In this document: in pieces, positions 33,715 through 44,471 of the stretch
How the letters are laid out: each line of letters begins with the position of its first letter
Position numbering within the stretch: position 1 is the first letter of the stretch
Assembly (NCBI GenBank): GCA_947311845.1
Contig: CAMZMU010000081.1
Location: forward strand, 6,028,551 to 6,092,550
DNA: 64,000 nt
DNA from: Poa pratensis
Lineage: Eukaryota; Streptophyta; Magnoliopsida; Poales; Poaceae
Direction of reading: 5' to 3'
Translations under genes and position numbers: made by a program
The notes under the pieces: generated by a model
What the model was told of the DNA's origin: nothing
The model's database searches: none
What the model saw: only the letters and a program-made list of their open reading frames with translations

Positions 33715-34203
33715 TGACATGGGTATGCCTATCGGGTACCCTACCATGAGGGTACCTGGTGCACGTATCGACTAGGCCCAACTATCAGAGCCTACATGAA
33801 GCCCATGAAGGGAGGCCCACGAAGATGAAGTATCCTCCAAGTTTGGCGAAGCAATAGTCGGTTTAGAGTTTCCTTACTTGTAAATCGAGTCGGTTACGAA
33901 CACCCGAAACCCAGCCTATTATTTAAGGACTGGGAGGGCCATCGAACCAGACAACGAACCACCAGAGCCACAAACCCTAGCGAGATCGACATCTCGCCGG
34001 GATCCTTGTAACCCTCATATTCACAAATCAATAACAGACAGGCAGGACGTAGGGGTGTTACCTCCACACGAGGGCCCTGAACCTGGGTAAACTCTTTGCC
34101 CTGCTTGTCAGCCGACGATACTTCCAGCTCTACCACGTTCTCTCCCCCATATTCATAACCTAGTGACCTTAACCATGGGTCTTGATGAGTCTACCCCTCG
34201 TCA
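33715..34203 (+). repeat. 3' LTR of RIRE2-like gypsy
   Basis: 489 bp, TGACATGGG to CTCGTCA, followed by TSD GTTAC. Confidence 0.95.
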
Positions 34204-34208
34204 GTTAC

Positions 34209-34392
34209 ATTAAACTTTCATCCATTAAATCAACCATCTTGTTCTTTAAACTTGTTTAGTGCATAATCAACTAAAACTTGTGACACTTTAGTTGTAGGGA
34301 ATAGATAATTTTTCCTTCTTGCTCCTGCGGATCGATACCATACTTCCACATTGAGAGGTGCTACAGTGATCCCCTGCTCTTGGGGGTTATCA
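34209..34392 (+). repeat. 5' LTR, right part (element 22037-37795)
   Basis: Matches 37613-37795 of the 3' LTR. It ends GGGGTTATCA. It coincides with the last exon of the antisense Ulp1-like gene. Confidence 0.85.
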
Positions 34393-35151
34393 CAATGCAA
34401 TTCTCCCCTTTCCGGTATGACCTCTGTAACCAAAAATCCCGCCAATTTCTCTTGAATTGCTTTTACGCGGTACGTTGGTATGAGCTTGTCCCGCATATCT
34501 TCCATCTAGATCAATATGAATATGTGAGTTGTGTGTATATATATCAAATCATCATAAAATAAATTATGAATGGAACTCAACACAATTGATGGTAATAAAA
34601 TAAATTGCGAATAGTGTTTACGTACTGCTATTTGTCTTGCAGTTCTTTGCCGCTCACTGATCGTCAGGCGCATGAACTCGCAAATGTAGTATGCACATAA
34701 ATTAGTCCCATGTTCCTGCCTCAGGCAGTACTTTACAAAGAATAGAATTCAATCAAATAATAATCAAGCATGATAATGGTATTGAAACTAGAATTAAAGA
34801 GTTGCGTGGACCTAGATAGTACTACTTACCTTGGTGCAATAAAAACGCAGCTCCGGTTTCCATTCACCTTTAACCATCTGGATGAACCATTTCCAAACCC
34901 TTCCCGGCAAAGAAAATGAATAAATGAGTTATTAATTACTTGATATCAGAAAATGAACGAAAGATGTCGATATAGAGCGATAATGAACGAAAGAGGTCGA
35001 TATCAGAAAATTACTTCTGGAGCATTAGTTGCCCACTGATGTACTCGTCCATATCTTTCCTTAATGAGTCCATGACTTCAACGATTGCTTCGTCAACTCT
35101 AATGATTAGCAGAATCCAGTGGAATCTGCGCACGTTTATATACGCGGGCAT
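34230..35151 (-). pseudogene. Ulp1-type cysteine protease gene fragment with introns
   Basis: Four minus-strand exons with proper GT-AG borders: 35015-35151 (5' truncated), 34830-34899, 34622-34730 and 34230-34505. The catalytic triad of the C48 (Ulp1/SENP) family is visible: His in RFHWILLIIRVDEAIVEVMD, Asp in VMDSLRKD and Cys in EHGTNLCAYYICEFMRL. The last exon starts MEDMRDKLIPTYRVKAIQEK. Such proteases cut ubiquitin-like modifiers from proteins. In grass genomes this divergent type usually belongs to CACTA or Mutator-like transposons, which is the likely source. The last exon lies partly inside the 5' LTR (to 34392), and its tail is repeated in the 3' LTR. The N-terminal part is cut by other sequence at 35152. 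Confidence 0.75.
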
Positions 35152-35152
35152 G

Positions 35153-35760
35153 TGATACGTCTCAAACGTATCTATAATTTCTGATGTTCCATGTTGATAT
35201 TATACCAATTGTTACATGTTTTATATACACTTCATAGCATTTTTATACATTTTCTGGGACTAACCTATTAACAAGATGCCACAGTGCCAGTTCCTGTTTT
35301 CTGCTGTTTTTGTATTCCAGAAAAGCTAGTCTGGAAATATTCTCGGAATTGGACGAAACTTGGACAGAACCTCCTATTTTTCCAACACGTACACGGAGTC
35401 CAAAGGAGAGACGGTGGGGAGCCACAAGGCAGCCACACCATGGGGCCGCGCGGGCCCCCCTGCCGCGCCGTGGGGTGGTGTGGGCCCAACGGGCGTCTCC
35501 AGCCGCCGCCCTTTCGCCTATTTATTCATCCCGGCGCGAAAACCCTAAAGACCCGGCCATTAACCATGAAAAGTTCCAGAGACGCCGCCGCCGTCAACCC
35601 TAGCTCGGGAGGGTTCAGAAGCTCTTCCCGGCACTCTGCCGAAGAGGGGAATCATCACCGGAGGGCTCTACATCACCATGCCTGCCTCCGGAGTGATGCG
35701 TGAGTAGTTCATCCTTGGACTATGGGTCCATAGCAGTAGCTAGATGGTTGTCTCTGTACT
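35153..35760 (+). mobile_element. LTR fragment of the 38695-62912 gypsy family
   Basis: Starts TGATACGTCTCAAACGTATC and follows the first 600 bp or so of the LTR seen in reverse orientation at 38695-40274, including 'gggactaacctattaacaag' and 'gcctgcctccggagtgatgc'. Similarity then ends. It is a partial LTR directly abutting the truncated Ulp1 exon. Confidence 0.7.
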
Positions 35761-36276
35761 TTATGCTATCATGTTTAGATCCTTGGACTTTTCACTTTAA
35801 ACTTAATCATTCAAGATGCTATGATAGGGGAATGAGAGCTTGACACCAAGGATTACCATATTACAATCATTGACTTAAGTAGAGAAGTTCAGAAGTTAGA
35901 TGAAATTTATTCATGCTTTACCTCTACTCATATATATATCTTTCCAAAGTGTCCACCTTTTATATTTAGATTTTCACAAATACTCTATGACCATTATAGG
36001 ATGTTCTTACTTGTTATTATGCATACATGTGGTCCATAGTACTTTTTCTCTTATGTTACACTTTGCGAATTATCATTGAACATCCTTGCATTGAATACTT
36101 GATGTCACTTCATAAACTATCTTGCATATTGCTACTCCTTTTAAGAATGAACCATTTGACTCTATGCAGCAATAGTAATCATCTTTGATATCCATTGATA
36201 GTATTAAATTGCAAAGTCCATGTTAGTTTTATCACCTTCATACTCGAGGACGAGTATAGGTTAAGCTTGGGGATGT
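35761..36276 (+). other. 3' internal end and polypurine tract of element 22037-37795
   Basis: Anonymous AT-rich sequence with no coding frame. It ends in ggttaagcttggggatgt, the purine-rich form that precedes the 3' LTR of many Triticeae gypsy elements. Confidence 0.6.
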
Positions 36277-37795
36277 TGATGCATGTAAAATGCATACATG
36301 AACTTTGCATTATTTTTACTTATATTCCAGTCATATTTGTATCATATAAGGGTTATATCACTATTTTATAATGATTTTGGGAATATTTGGTATGTTTCCT
36401 ATTTTTATGAAATTAACCCTGCACAGGCAGAAAACCCCTTTTTCCATGTTTTTGACTTTCAGGGACCAAACGACGTCCAAATGACCTAATATTTTACGGG
36501 GCCCAATATTTGGAAATAAGAAGACGTACCAGCCAAGGATCCGCGAAAAAGGAAGTCTGAGGAAGAAATTAGCTGGTCCCACGCGGCCAGGTACATAGGC
36601 CGTGTGGGACCACCTATTTTATTCCTCGTGGCTCCGATGCCGTCCGTTTTCGTCTCCGTGGTTTCGTCTTGACCTAAAAACATCTATAAAAACAGCCCCT
36701 CGACGTTCTTTGGAAGGAGGGCCGCCGAAACACATAAACCACGAAACAGAGACCTGGAGCTGTAGATTGGAGGGGGAAAACTCCGGCGGGGCGCTGTCGG
36801 GTGGTCTCCATCTTCTCCAATGACTTCTCCACCGTCTCCATGATGAAGGGGGAGTAGTCCACCCCCTGGACCTTGGGTTTGTGGTGGTAACTTGATCCAA
36901 TCTCTCTATGTATGATCATTGTTGAATTCCATATGATGTGCCTTGCATGATTATGGAACTATCTTTGTAATTCTTATGGTGGATATTATGGTATGAGATG
37001 ATTTGTTATACATTTACCGTTGTGTTGGAGCTTTTATGATTTGTCATACTTTGGAGATATTCTATGATGCATGTGATGGTTTGATTTATGCATAATGCCT
37101 TGTTTATCCTTGTCATGAGGTGATTGACACCACCAAGTGTGGATAGATGAGAGAGATGTGGTCATGCACACGAATTATGAATCATTGCACTAGTGTTTAG
37201 AATATTGTCCATTATGAAGTATGATGTATGTAGGTACGGGATGGCCGATGTGACATGACATATGTATTGAGTGACTTGTGAAATACAGCCCAACATCCTT
37301 TATCTGGGGGTAAAAAGGAAGAGTATGATGTGGAGTAAGAGCAACCACGCTAGCCTTACGAGGGTGACCTAGCAACACAAATGAGTACTTCTTTCAACTA
37401 TGTGTTTTAGGACATATAGCCGTCATAAAAGTTACCATTAAAACATGACAATTGTGTGTACTTTATCTATAACATGATAAGCACCGTAGATGAGAGAGAG
37501 AGGATTAAGTGAACCCATGAACCCATGTCCATTGTTCCTATAAGAGAAAACCTTTGTCTTGTCCTCTTGCATTGAAGAGGATTGGGACACTTTCACATTC
37601 TTTTTTTGTTATGTTAAACTTCCATCGATTAAATCAACCATCTTGTTCTTTAAACTTGTTTAGTGCATAATCAACTAAAACTTGTGACACTTTAGTTGTA
37701 GGGAATAGATAACTTTTCCTTCTTGCTCCTGCGGATCGATACCATACTTCCACATTGAGAGGTGCTATAGTGATCCCCTGCTCTTGGGGTTATCA
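36277..37795 (+). repeat. 3' LTR (element 22037-37795)
   Basis: 1519 bp, uninterrupted copy. It starts TGATGCATG and ends TTATCA before TSD CATGC. From about 37613 it consists of the Ulp1-derived tail. Confidence 0.88.
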
Positions 37796-37911
37796 CATGC
37801 ACGCATGAGTCTACTACTTTTCTGTATTAATTAGGCCATGGAGCAAAGTCCGGTGTCTTCTTGATCTATGTGTAAATCTCCAAAAGCACACTCTTTCGCG
37901 GACGGAGGGAG

Positions 37912-38680
37912 TATGCCTCTACTAGACTAGCTCATTGATTAATTGATGGTTGTGATCTCCTAACCATGGACATTGGTTGTCAAATTAATAACGGGATCAT
38001 GTCATTGAGAATGACGTGATGGACAAGACCAACCAAACATAGCAATTTGATCGTGTCATCTAGTTTTAATTGCCATGTCTTTTATTGTCAAGTATCTTGT
38101 TCCTTAGACCATAAGATTGTGTTATTCCCGGTGCCGAAAGAATACTTTAGGGACATCAACCGTTGCTTCGTGACTGTGTAACTATAAAGGTGTCTTACGG
38201 GTATCTTGGAAAGTACTTGTTGAATTACATAATCAAGACTGGGATTTGTCCCTCCGTGAAACGCTTGCAAGCACGTGATTAATGAGTTAGTCACAGAGAA
38301 TGTTGTATTACGGAACGAGTAAAGAGTACTTACCAGTAACGAGATTGAACTAGGTATAGTGATACCGACGAACTAATCTCGGGTAAGTAAAATATCGCGT
38401 GACAAAGGAAACCGAATACGGATTATTTGTAATCCATGACATAGTGGTTCAACCGATAAAGATATTCGTTGAATGAGTGGGAGTCATTATGGATATCCTG
38501 GTCGCTCTAATGATTATTGATCGGAGAGGTGTCTTGATCATGTCCGCACATTCTCGAACCCGTAGGGTCAATCACACTTAACATTCGGTAATGCTATAGT
38601 AGCTCTGGGATATTTTTTAAATGGTGTCTGAATATTGTTCGAAGTCTCGGATGAGATCCTAGATATCACAAGGAGCTCCG
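37912..38680 (+). mobile_element. Angela/BARE1-like copia LTR, piece 2 of 3
   Basis: Continues the LTR after the MITE. It contains ordered Angela-like landmarks such as tgtattacggaacgagtaaa and 'ttctcgaacccgtagggtca'. It is interrupted at 38681 by the Cassandra-like LTR and resumes at 63187. Confidence 0.75.
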
Positions 38681-38694
38681 TGTGAGATCCTGTC

Positions 38695-40274
38695 TGATGG
38701 CGTGAATCACATGTTCGCTGGGAGACCCCAAGAGGAAGGTATGATGCAGCGTAGTGGAAATTTTCCCTTGATACAAAATCAAGGTTTATCGATCCAGTAG
38801 GACTTGGAGAAGGCTTCGGAAAGGTGTCAATGGCGCGGTTTACGATTGTTGACGTGGACCTGCGCACACATGAACAAACCACTTTGCCCCAACGAAACAG
38901 AGTGGTTGTCAATCTCTCTGGCTTGCTGAACACAAAGGATTAACTGGATGTGTGTAAAATAATATGAAAGAAAAAATGACCAGCGAGCAAATGACTAGGA
39001 AAAACTATTAAAACGGTTGTAAGCAATATAGGAAAATAGGACCGGGGTCCACAGTTCACTAGTGGCGTCTCTCCAAAAGATAAACATGTTGGGTAAACAA
39101 ATTATAGCAAGGCAATTGACAAACATGGGCGCAACACAATACTACCATGACACAAAGTTCACCGTTTCATCTAATATGGGCATTACGACAAAATACATAG
39201 ACCGTTATCCAACTGCATCTATGATTAATAATCCACCCCGGGATTGCTATCCAGCCTGTCACCCGAAAGTATTAAGTTGCAAGCAACAGATAATTGCAAT
39301 AAGCATGATGCGTAATGTAAGCAATGGTTACAACATAAAGCAATAAACACCGCTGTTTTATCCCTAGTAGCAACAACACATCTCAAGTCTTAATCGTTTC
39401 TGTCAACTCGAGCTCAGACAAGAGAGGCATGAACCCACTATCTAGCATAAATACCCTCTCTAAGATACTAGCAATTACTTCAGCCAAAGTATCCACAAGC
39501 ATTGGAGAGCATGCAAGATCATAAATAAAACATATGGTAAATAAACTGAACAATAATGTCATGACTCCATAATCCATCGGATCCCCGTAAACACAACATG
39601 TAGCATTACAAATAGATGACCTTGATCATGTTAGGCAGCTCACAAGATCCAAACAAAGGAGTACAAGGAGAGAGACAACCATCTAGCTACTACCATGGAC
39701 CTGTAGTCCCGTGGTGGACTACTCACGCATCACTCCGGAGGCAGGCATGGTGGTGTAGATGCCTCCGGTGACGATCTCCCCCTCCGGCGGGGTGACGGGA
39801 AGAGCTTCAGAAACCCTCCCGATCTAGGGTTGGCGAGGGCGGCGGCCTCAGATGTTTTCTGGAAAATATGATCGGGTATCGAGGGCTTTAGGGACGAAGA
39901 AAATTTATAGGCGAAAGGGCAACTCGGGAGGGCAACCGAGGTGCCCAGGTGGCCCCCAGCCACGGTCAACCCTTTGACCGCGCCTGGGGGTCGTCTGGGG
40001 CCTGTGGGGCCCCCTGCAGGTCTCCTTCGGGCGCAGTCTTGTTTCCATGTAAAAATAATTCTCGTAAATTTTAGGCGATTCGGTGAAACTTCCCCGACTA
40101 ACTTTTCTGAAACAAAAAGACAGCAGAAAACAGGAACTGACACTGGGCATCTTGTTAATAGGTTAGTTCCATAAAATATGCCAAAATGATATAAAAACAT
40201 TATAAAAGCATGTGGCAATGATATATAACAAACATGGAACAATAAAAAATTATAGATACGTTTGAGACGTATCA
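38695..40274 (-). repeat. 3' LTR of minus-strand gypsy derivative
   Basis: 1580 bp. On the minus strand it starts TGATACGTCTCAAACG and ends GCCATCA. It has a TATAAATTT box on the minus strand (39901-39909). An open frame across part of it is not a gene. Confidence 0.9.
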
Positions 40275-42779
40275 GCATCCCCAAGCTTAATTCCTGCTCG
40301 TCCTCGAGTAGGTAAATGATAACAAAATAATTTTTGTACTGACATGCTTCTAACACAATCTTGATCAAATAATATTGTAAAGCACATAAACTGAATGAAA
40401 GTGATCCAAGACAATGGTCTATAGTTTGAAATGAAGTAAACAATTATTAACCATGTATAACATTTAAGCAAGAATTTTTCATGAATAGTACTGTGGAGAC
40501 TTGAAAATTATAAAACTTGTCATGCTTGATAGCTCACAAAGCAATATACTTTTGACAAAGGTGTTCAACCAACACAGAGGAAGATTTAAGTTTTCAGCAA
40601 AAGCTTCAACTTGTAACATACTTATAATTGGATAATGTGAATACAAAAGTTTTCACAGTTAAACATAAAGATAAAATGTAGTAGACTTGCACCAAAAATT
40701 GATACTATGCGTTTGCTTGAGAGATAAAGATTGGAAAGGAAAACTAACTCAACATAAAAATAAAAGAACGGCCCTTCGCAGAGGGAAGCAGAGATTAATC
40801 GTGTGCTAGAGCTTTTTGGTTTTTGAAAGCATATAGAGACATAAAAATATTTATTTAGAGTGGTGTTTGTCCTTGTCAACGAATGACAATAGAGTTCTTG
40901 ATATCTTCCATACCAAATAAATTTTAAGAGCGGCTCCCATGAGGAACGTTGTTTCTGCAGCAAGCAGATCATTCCTCTATCTCCTTTGTTTACACATGCA
41001 GATGTTTTACTGAATTCTCAGGAACAAAATGTGAGGAGAGTTTTTTTTTGGTGAAAGTTGTAATTTATCTTTTATGGGGCTGGGCACCCCGCTGCCAACT
41101 CTTTTTGCAAAATTATGGACAAGTAGATGAAGCATACAAGTCCTTGGAAAACTTATTTAGCATGGAAGATATCAAACCCAACTACTACTTCCTCATGAGC
41201 TTGGAAGCAGTGGCACAAAACAGGAGTAATAACATTTTGAATATTTAAAGGTAGCACACGAAAAATTTACATGGAGTGGAAAGGAAATACCACATGTAAG
41301 TAGGTATGGTGGACACAAATGGCACGGATATTTGGCTCAAAGGATTTGGATGCACGAGAAGCATTCCCTCTCAGTACAGAGTTTTTGGCTTAGCAAGGTA
41401 TCAAGCAAACACATATCATCAACCCAATACACGAATGACCACAACATATACGTTAAGCATAACCATTAGACCTCATACTATCTTCCTTGTCAACCAAACA
41501 TGTTTTACAAAAGGAATTTGACTTTGAGAATATACCAATCAAAACAAGTGTCATAATTTAAGCTTTACGATATTTCTCCACTACTCCATTCTTAAGTAAA
41601 TGATCCACAAGTTTAAACATTTAATCTAATTCATCTCTCAAAACAATTGACAAGCATCAAATTATTCAAGACAATGACCTACAAGATTATGTAAATTTCT
41701 TTTACCACTTCCTACATGATAGTTTCCCTTTCAACCAAACACCAATCAACTTATTTGAACAAAACTCTCTAAGCAAATATGCATGAAACACAAGAGAGTA
41801 ATTCCTAACTACAAGAAACTAATAGCTCTGAACAAGAGATACATGAAAAACAAGAGCTAGAAACTAAAATAATAAAATGCTAAACACTCTACACATATAA
41901 GTGAAGTCCAGGAGTGTTTTATGAAAAAGCGGAGCGTGTCTCTCTCCCACACAAGAATGTAAGGATCCATTATTGAAAATGATCAGCAAACAAAACAAAA
42001 CAAAACTGAAAGCAAAACATAAATGAGGCTCCAAGAACGGCACATATTATGTAAAGGAATAAAAATATAGTTTCATGGGATCGACCTGATTAATTGTCGA
42101 TGAAGAAGGGGATGCCCAACCAAACTTGAACTTTAATCCCTTCTTGATCCTCTTTCATCACCTCGTTCTCTCAACACTTGAAAACTTACTTCACACAAAA
42201 CTTCTCACAAACTGATTAGAGGGGTTAGTTCTCAAACAAAATAATCCACCTTCAGTTCTTATTTGGCACATTGCATAAACTTGTTCCTAAACATTGGCTA
42301 CTGCCACAAAGATATAAGTGATGTTCCGTGGATAAAAGAACTCCACTTTGCTTGTAAAAGATGCAATGCAAAAACAAAGACATAATCTGTCAAAAACAGA
42401 ACATAACGTAAAGATGATTTTTTTCGGGACACTAGGACACCTCAAATCAGAAAACTTAAAACTAATGAAAGTTAGACAAAACCCAGATGCTTGTTGTAAA
42501 AAATGTTCAGCTACAGATCACGTTCTGTGATTTTTTAGAATTTCGTACGGTGACGGACATAAATCTGTTTCTGGACAGCAACTCATAAATTTTACTTTCC
42601 TCTCATTAGAGGCTATTCTTGGCACAAAAACAAAAACAAAAATGATACAAGGGAGTTGCTACAGAGGCAAAAACACCCAAAAACAAAGAAAACAAAAAGC
42701 AAACTGAAAGTAAAAACGATGGGTTGCCTCCCATAAGCGCTTCTCTTTAACGTCTTTTAACTAGGCACAATGGCAAAAA
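40275..42779 (-). other. Degenerate internal region, no coding sequence
   Basis: AT-rich sequence between the gag/protease remnant and the polypurine tract (ggggatgc preceded by aattaagctt on the minus strand). Short frames here resemble nothing. The pol genes have been lost or replaced. Confidence 0.65.
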
Positions 42780-43496
42780 TTAAGTATTATCAATATCAGA
42801 ACCATAGAAATCATCATTCCCCTCAATAAGTTCATCTTTTACTTTGTTTAGGAAGAACATCCTACGATTCACTAGAGCACTGAGTTTTAAAAATCCATAC
42901 TTAACATTAATGAAACATCCAACAATTTTAAGGAAGGATCTTCCCAAAACAATATTTCTTTGGGATCTAGATAAAACTACAAAGTCTATTGGGACAATTT
43001 TATTTTGAATTCTAAAAAGAACATTAACTCTCCCTAAATTTTTTGAGATATTACCATCACCATGAGAATGATAAAAAGGATAATCAATCATATTGTTAAG
43101 TTTCAAGGAATCATAAACCATTTTAGGCATGGTGGACACGGTAGAACCTATGTCACAATAAGCTAAGAAATTTTGATTATCAATTTCAATTCTAATAAAA
43201 GGTTCCCAATCACCTTTTGGTTCGGCTAGGGGTTGTTGGGTTTCGAAAGTATTCCCACTTTTACTTATTGCTAGATTACTTAGACTTTCCTCTATTTTAT
43301 CCAGTCTTTCAATCACCCCATCAGTTTTATCAATCATAGGAAAAATAGCCAACCCATTTATAATTCTAAAAGCTTTCATTGCATCATATTCCACAAAAGT
43401 TTCTCCTACCAGAACATCTAAAGCATGCTGATAAACAGATGTAAGACCAAAGTAAAAAAATTTCAAGAGAACACTCAATTCAATCCTGGGTTGCAT
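42780..43496 (-). pseudogene. gag-protease remnant
   Basis: A 238-residue minus-strand frame. Its beginning (LSVLLKFFYFGLTSVYQHAL, MKAFRIINGLAIF) is the end of a plant gypsy gag. It continues into a retropepsin-like domain (IEIDNQNFLAYCDIGSTVST, MPKMVYDSLKLN, then QRNIVLGRSFLKIVGCFI). The active-site Asp lies in CDIGS. The N-terminal gag is upstream on the minus strand: from ATG at about 43611 it reads MTSSSDMSS and meets TAA, and the frame then continues through FEQKVGESFKNAWERISEPY. Gag is therefore interrupted by a nonsense codon. No downstream pol follows. Confidence 0.75.
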
Positions 43497-43776
43497 CTTC
43501 TTATATGGTTCTGAAATTCTTTCCCAGGCATTCTTAAAACTTTCCCCAACTTTCTGTTCGAATGTAAGAATTTCTCCTTAAGATGACATATCCGAAGAGC
43601 TAGTCATGGTAACTAAGCAAAACAAAAAGAAACTACTTGTTGGATTTTTTGTTTTGTATTTTTGAGTTTTAAAGCAAACAAAAAGCAAAACAAGACTAAC
43701 AAATAATATACTAAGCAAGACAATAACAAAGTAAAGTGTTAGGACGTGCGAAACTCCCCTCGCTGAAGCTTCCAAG

Positions 43777-43794
43777 TCCCCGGCAACGGCGCCA
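43777..43794 (-). other. Primer binding site of minus-strand gypsy derivative
   Basis: On the minus strand TGGCGCCGTTGCCGGGGA, starting a few bases inside the 5' LTR end (43806). This is a classical plant gypsy primer site. Confidence 0.9.
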
Positions 43795-43805
43795 GAAAAT
43801 ATGCT

Positions 43806-44471
43806 TGATGGCATGAATCACACGTTCGCTGGGAGACCCCAAGAGGAAGGTATGATGCAGCGTAGTGGCAATTTTCCCTTGATACAAAACCAAGGTTTAT
43901 CGATCCAGTAGGACATGGAGAAGGCTTCGGAAAGGTGTCAACGCCGCGATTTACGATTGTTGACGTGGACCTGCGCACACATGAACAAACCACTTTGCCC
44001 CAACGAAACAGAGTGGTTGTCAATCTCTCCGGCTTGCTGAACACAAAGGATTAACTGGATGTGTGTAAAATAATATGAAAGAAAAAATGACCAGCGAGCA
44101 AATGACTAGGAAAAACTATTAAAATGGTTGTAAGCAATATAGGAAAATAGGACCGGGGTCCACAGTTCACTAGTGGCGTCTCTCCAAAAGATAAACATGT
44201 TGGGTAAGCAAATTATAGCGAGGCAATTGACAAACATGGGCGCAACACAATACTACCATGACACAAAGTTCACCGTTTCATCTAATATGGGCATTACGAC
44301 AAAATACACAGACCGTTATCCAATTGCATCTATGACGAACAATCCACCCCGGGTCGCTATCCAGCCGGTCACCCGAAAGTATTAAGTTGCAAGCAACAGA
44401 TAATTGCAATAAGCATGGTGCGTAACGCAAGCAATGGTTACAACATAAAGCAATAAACATCGCTGTTTTAT
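43806..44471 (-). repeat. 5' LTR, proximal part (minus-strand gypsy derivative)
   Basis: Matches 38695-39355 closely. It stops at TSD TTTAT of the nested long-LTR element. Confidence 0.9.

Larger units (their letters stand above)
23374..34203 (+). mobile_element. Tat/RIRE2-like gypsy retrotransposon, defective
   Basis: 10,830 bp flanked by TSD GTTAC (23369-23373 and 34204-34208), with LTRs of 488 and 489 bp (TG..CA). By eye the LTRs differ by five substitutions and one 1-bp indel, about 1%. At the usual grass rate of 1.3e-8 per site per year this suggests insertion within roughly the last half million years (inference). The order is PBS, gag, protease, reverse transcriptase, RNase H, integrase, then an antisense ORF and the polypurine tract. 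Gag and pol are broken by frameshifts and the integrase is cut short, so it cannot move by itself. The antisense ORF, between pol and the 3' LTR, is a known trait of Tat/RIRE2-type elements. Confidence 0.93.
22037..37795 (+). mobile_element. Non-autonomous LTR element with Ulp1 sequence in its LTR
   Basis: Direct repeats begin TGATGCATGTAAAATG and end GGGGTTATCA. The 5-bp TSD is CATGC (22032-22036 and 37796-37800). The 3' LTR is 36277-37795. The 5' LTR is 22037-23373 plus 34209-34392, split by a gypsy insertion. The internal region (34393-36276) has no gag or pol. It holds an antisense Ulp1-type protease fragment, an LTR fragment of another family, and a polypurine-like tract before the 3' LTR. 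No normal tRNA primer site follows the 5' LTR. The last 183 bp or so of each LTR belong to the Ulp1 gene. The LTRs differ at perhaps 3% of positions, more than those of the gypsy element nested inside, which fits the nesting order. Confidence 0.8.
21830..37911. mobile_element. TA-flanked MITE (about 320 bp), split by nested retrotransposons
   Basis: The left end CTCCCTCCGTCCACGAAAGA (21830) and the complementary right end ending GGACGGAGGGAG (37911) form imperfect TIRs of about 30 bp. TA occurs on both sides (21828-21829 and 37912-37913), as for Tc1/Mariner-type MITEs. Its own sequence is only 21830-22036 and 37801-37911; everything between is the later insertion. Joining the outer flanks restores continuous Angela LTR sequence. 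Confidence 0.85.

Noticed and set aside
39730..40443. 237-residue frame on the minus strand
   Set aside because: It lies across the 3' LTR start and upstream internal sequence of the minus-strand gypsy derivative; no domain, and it is broken in the 5' LTR copy.
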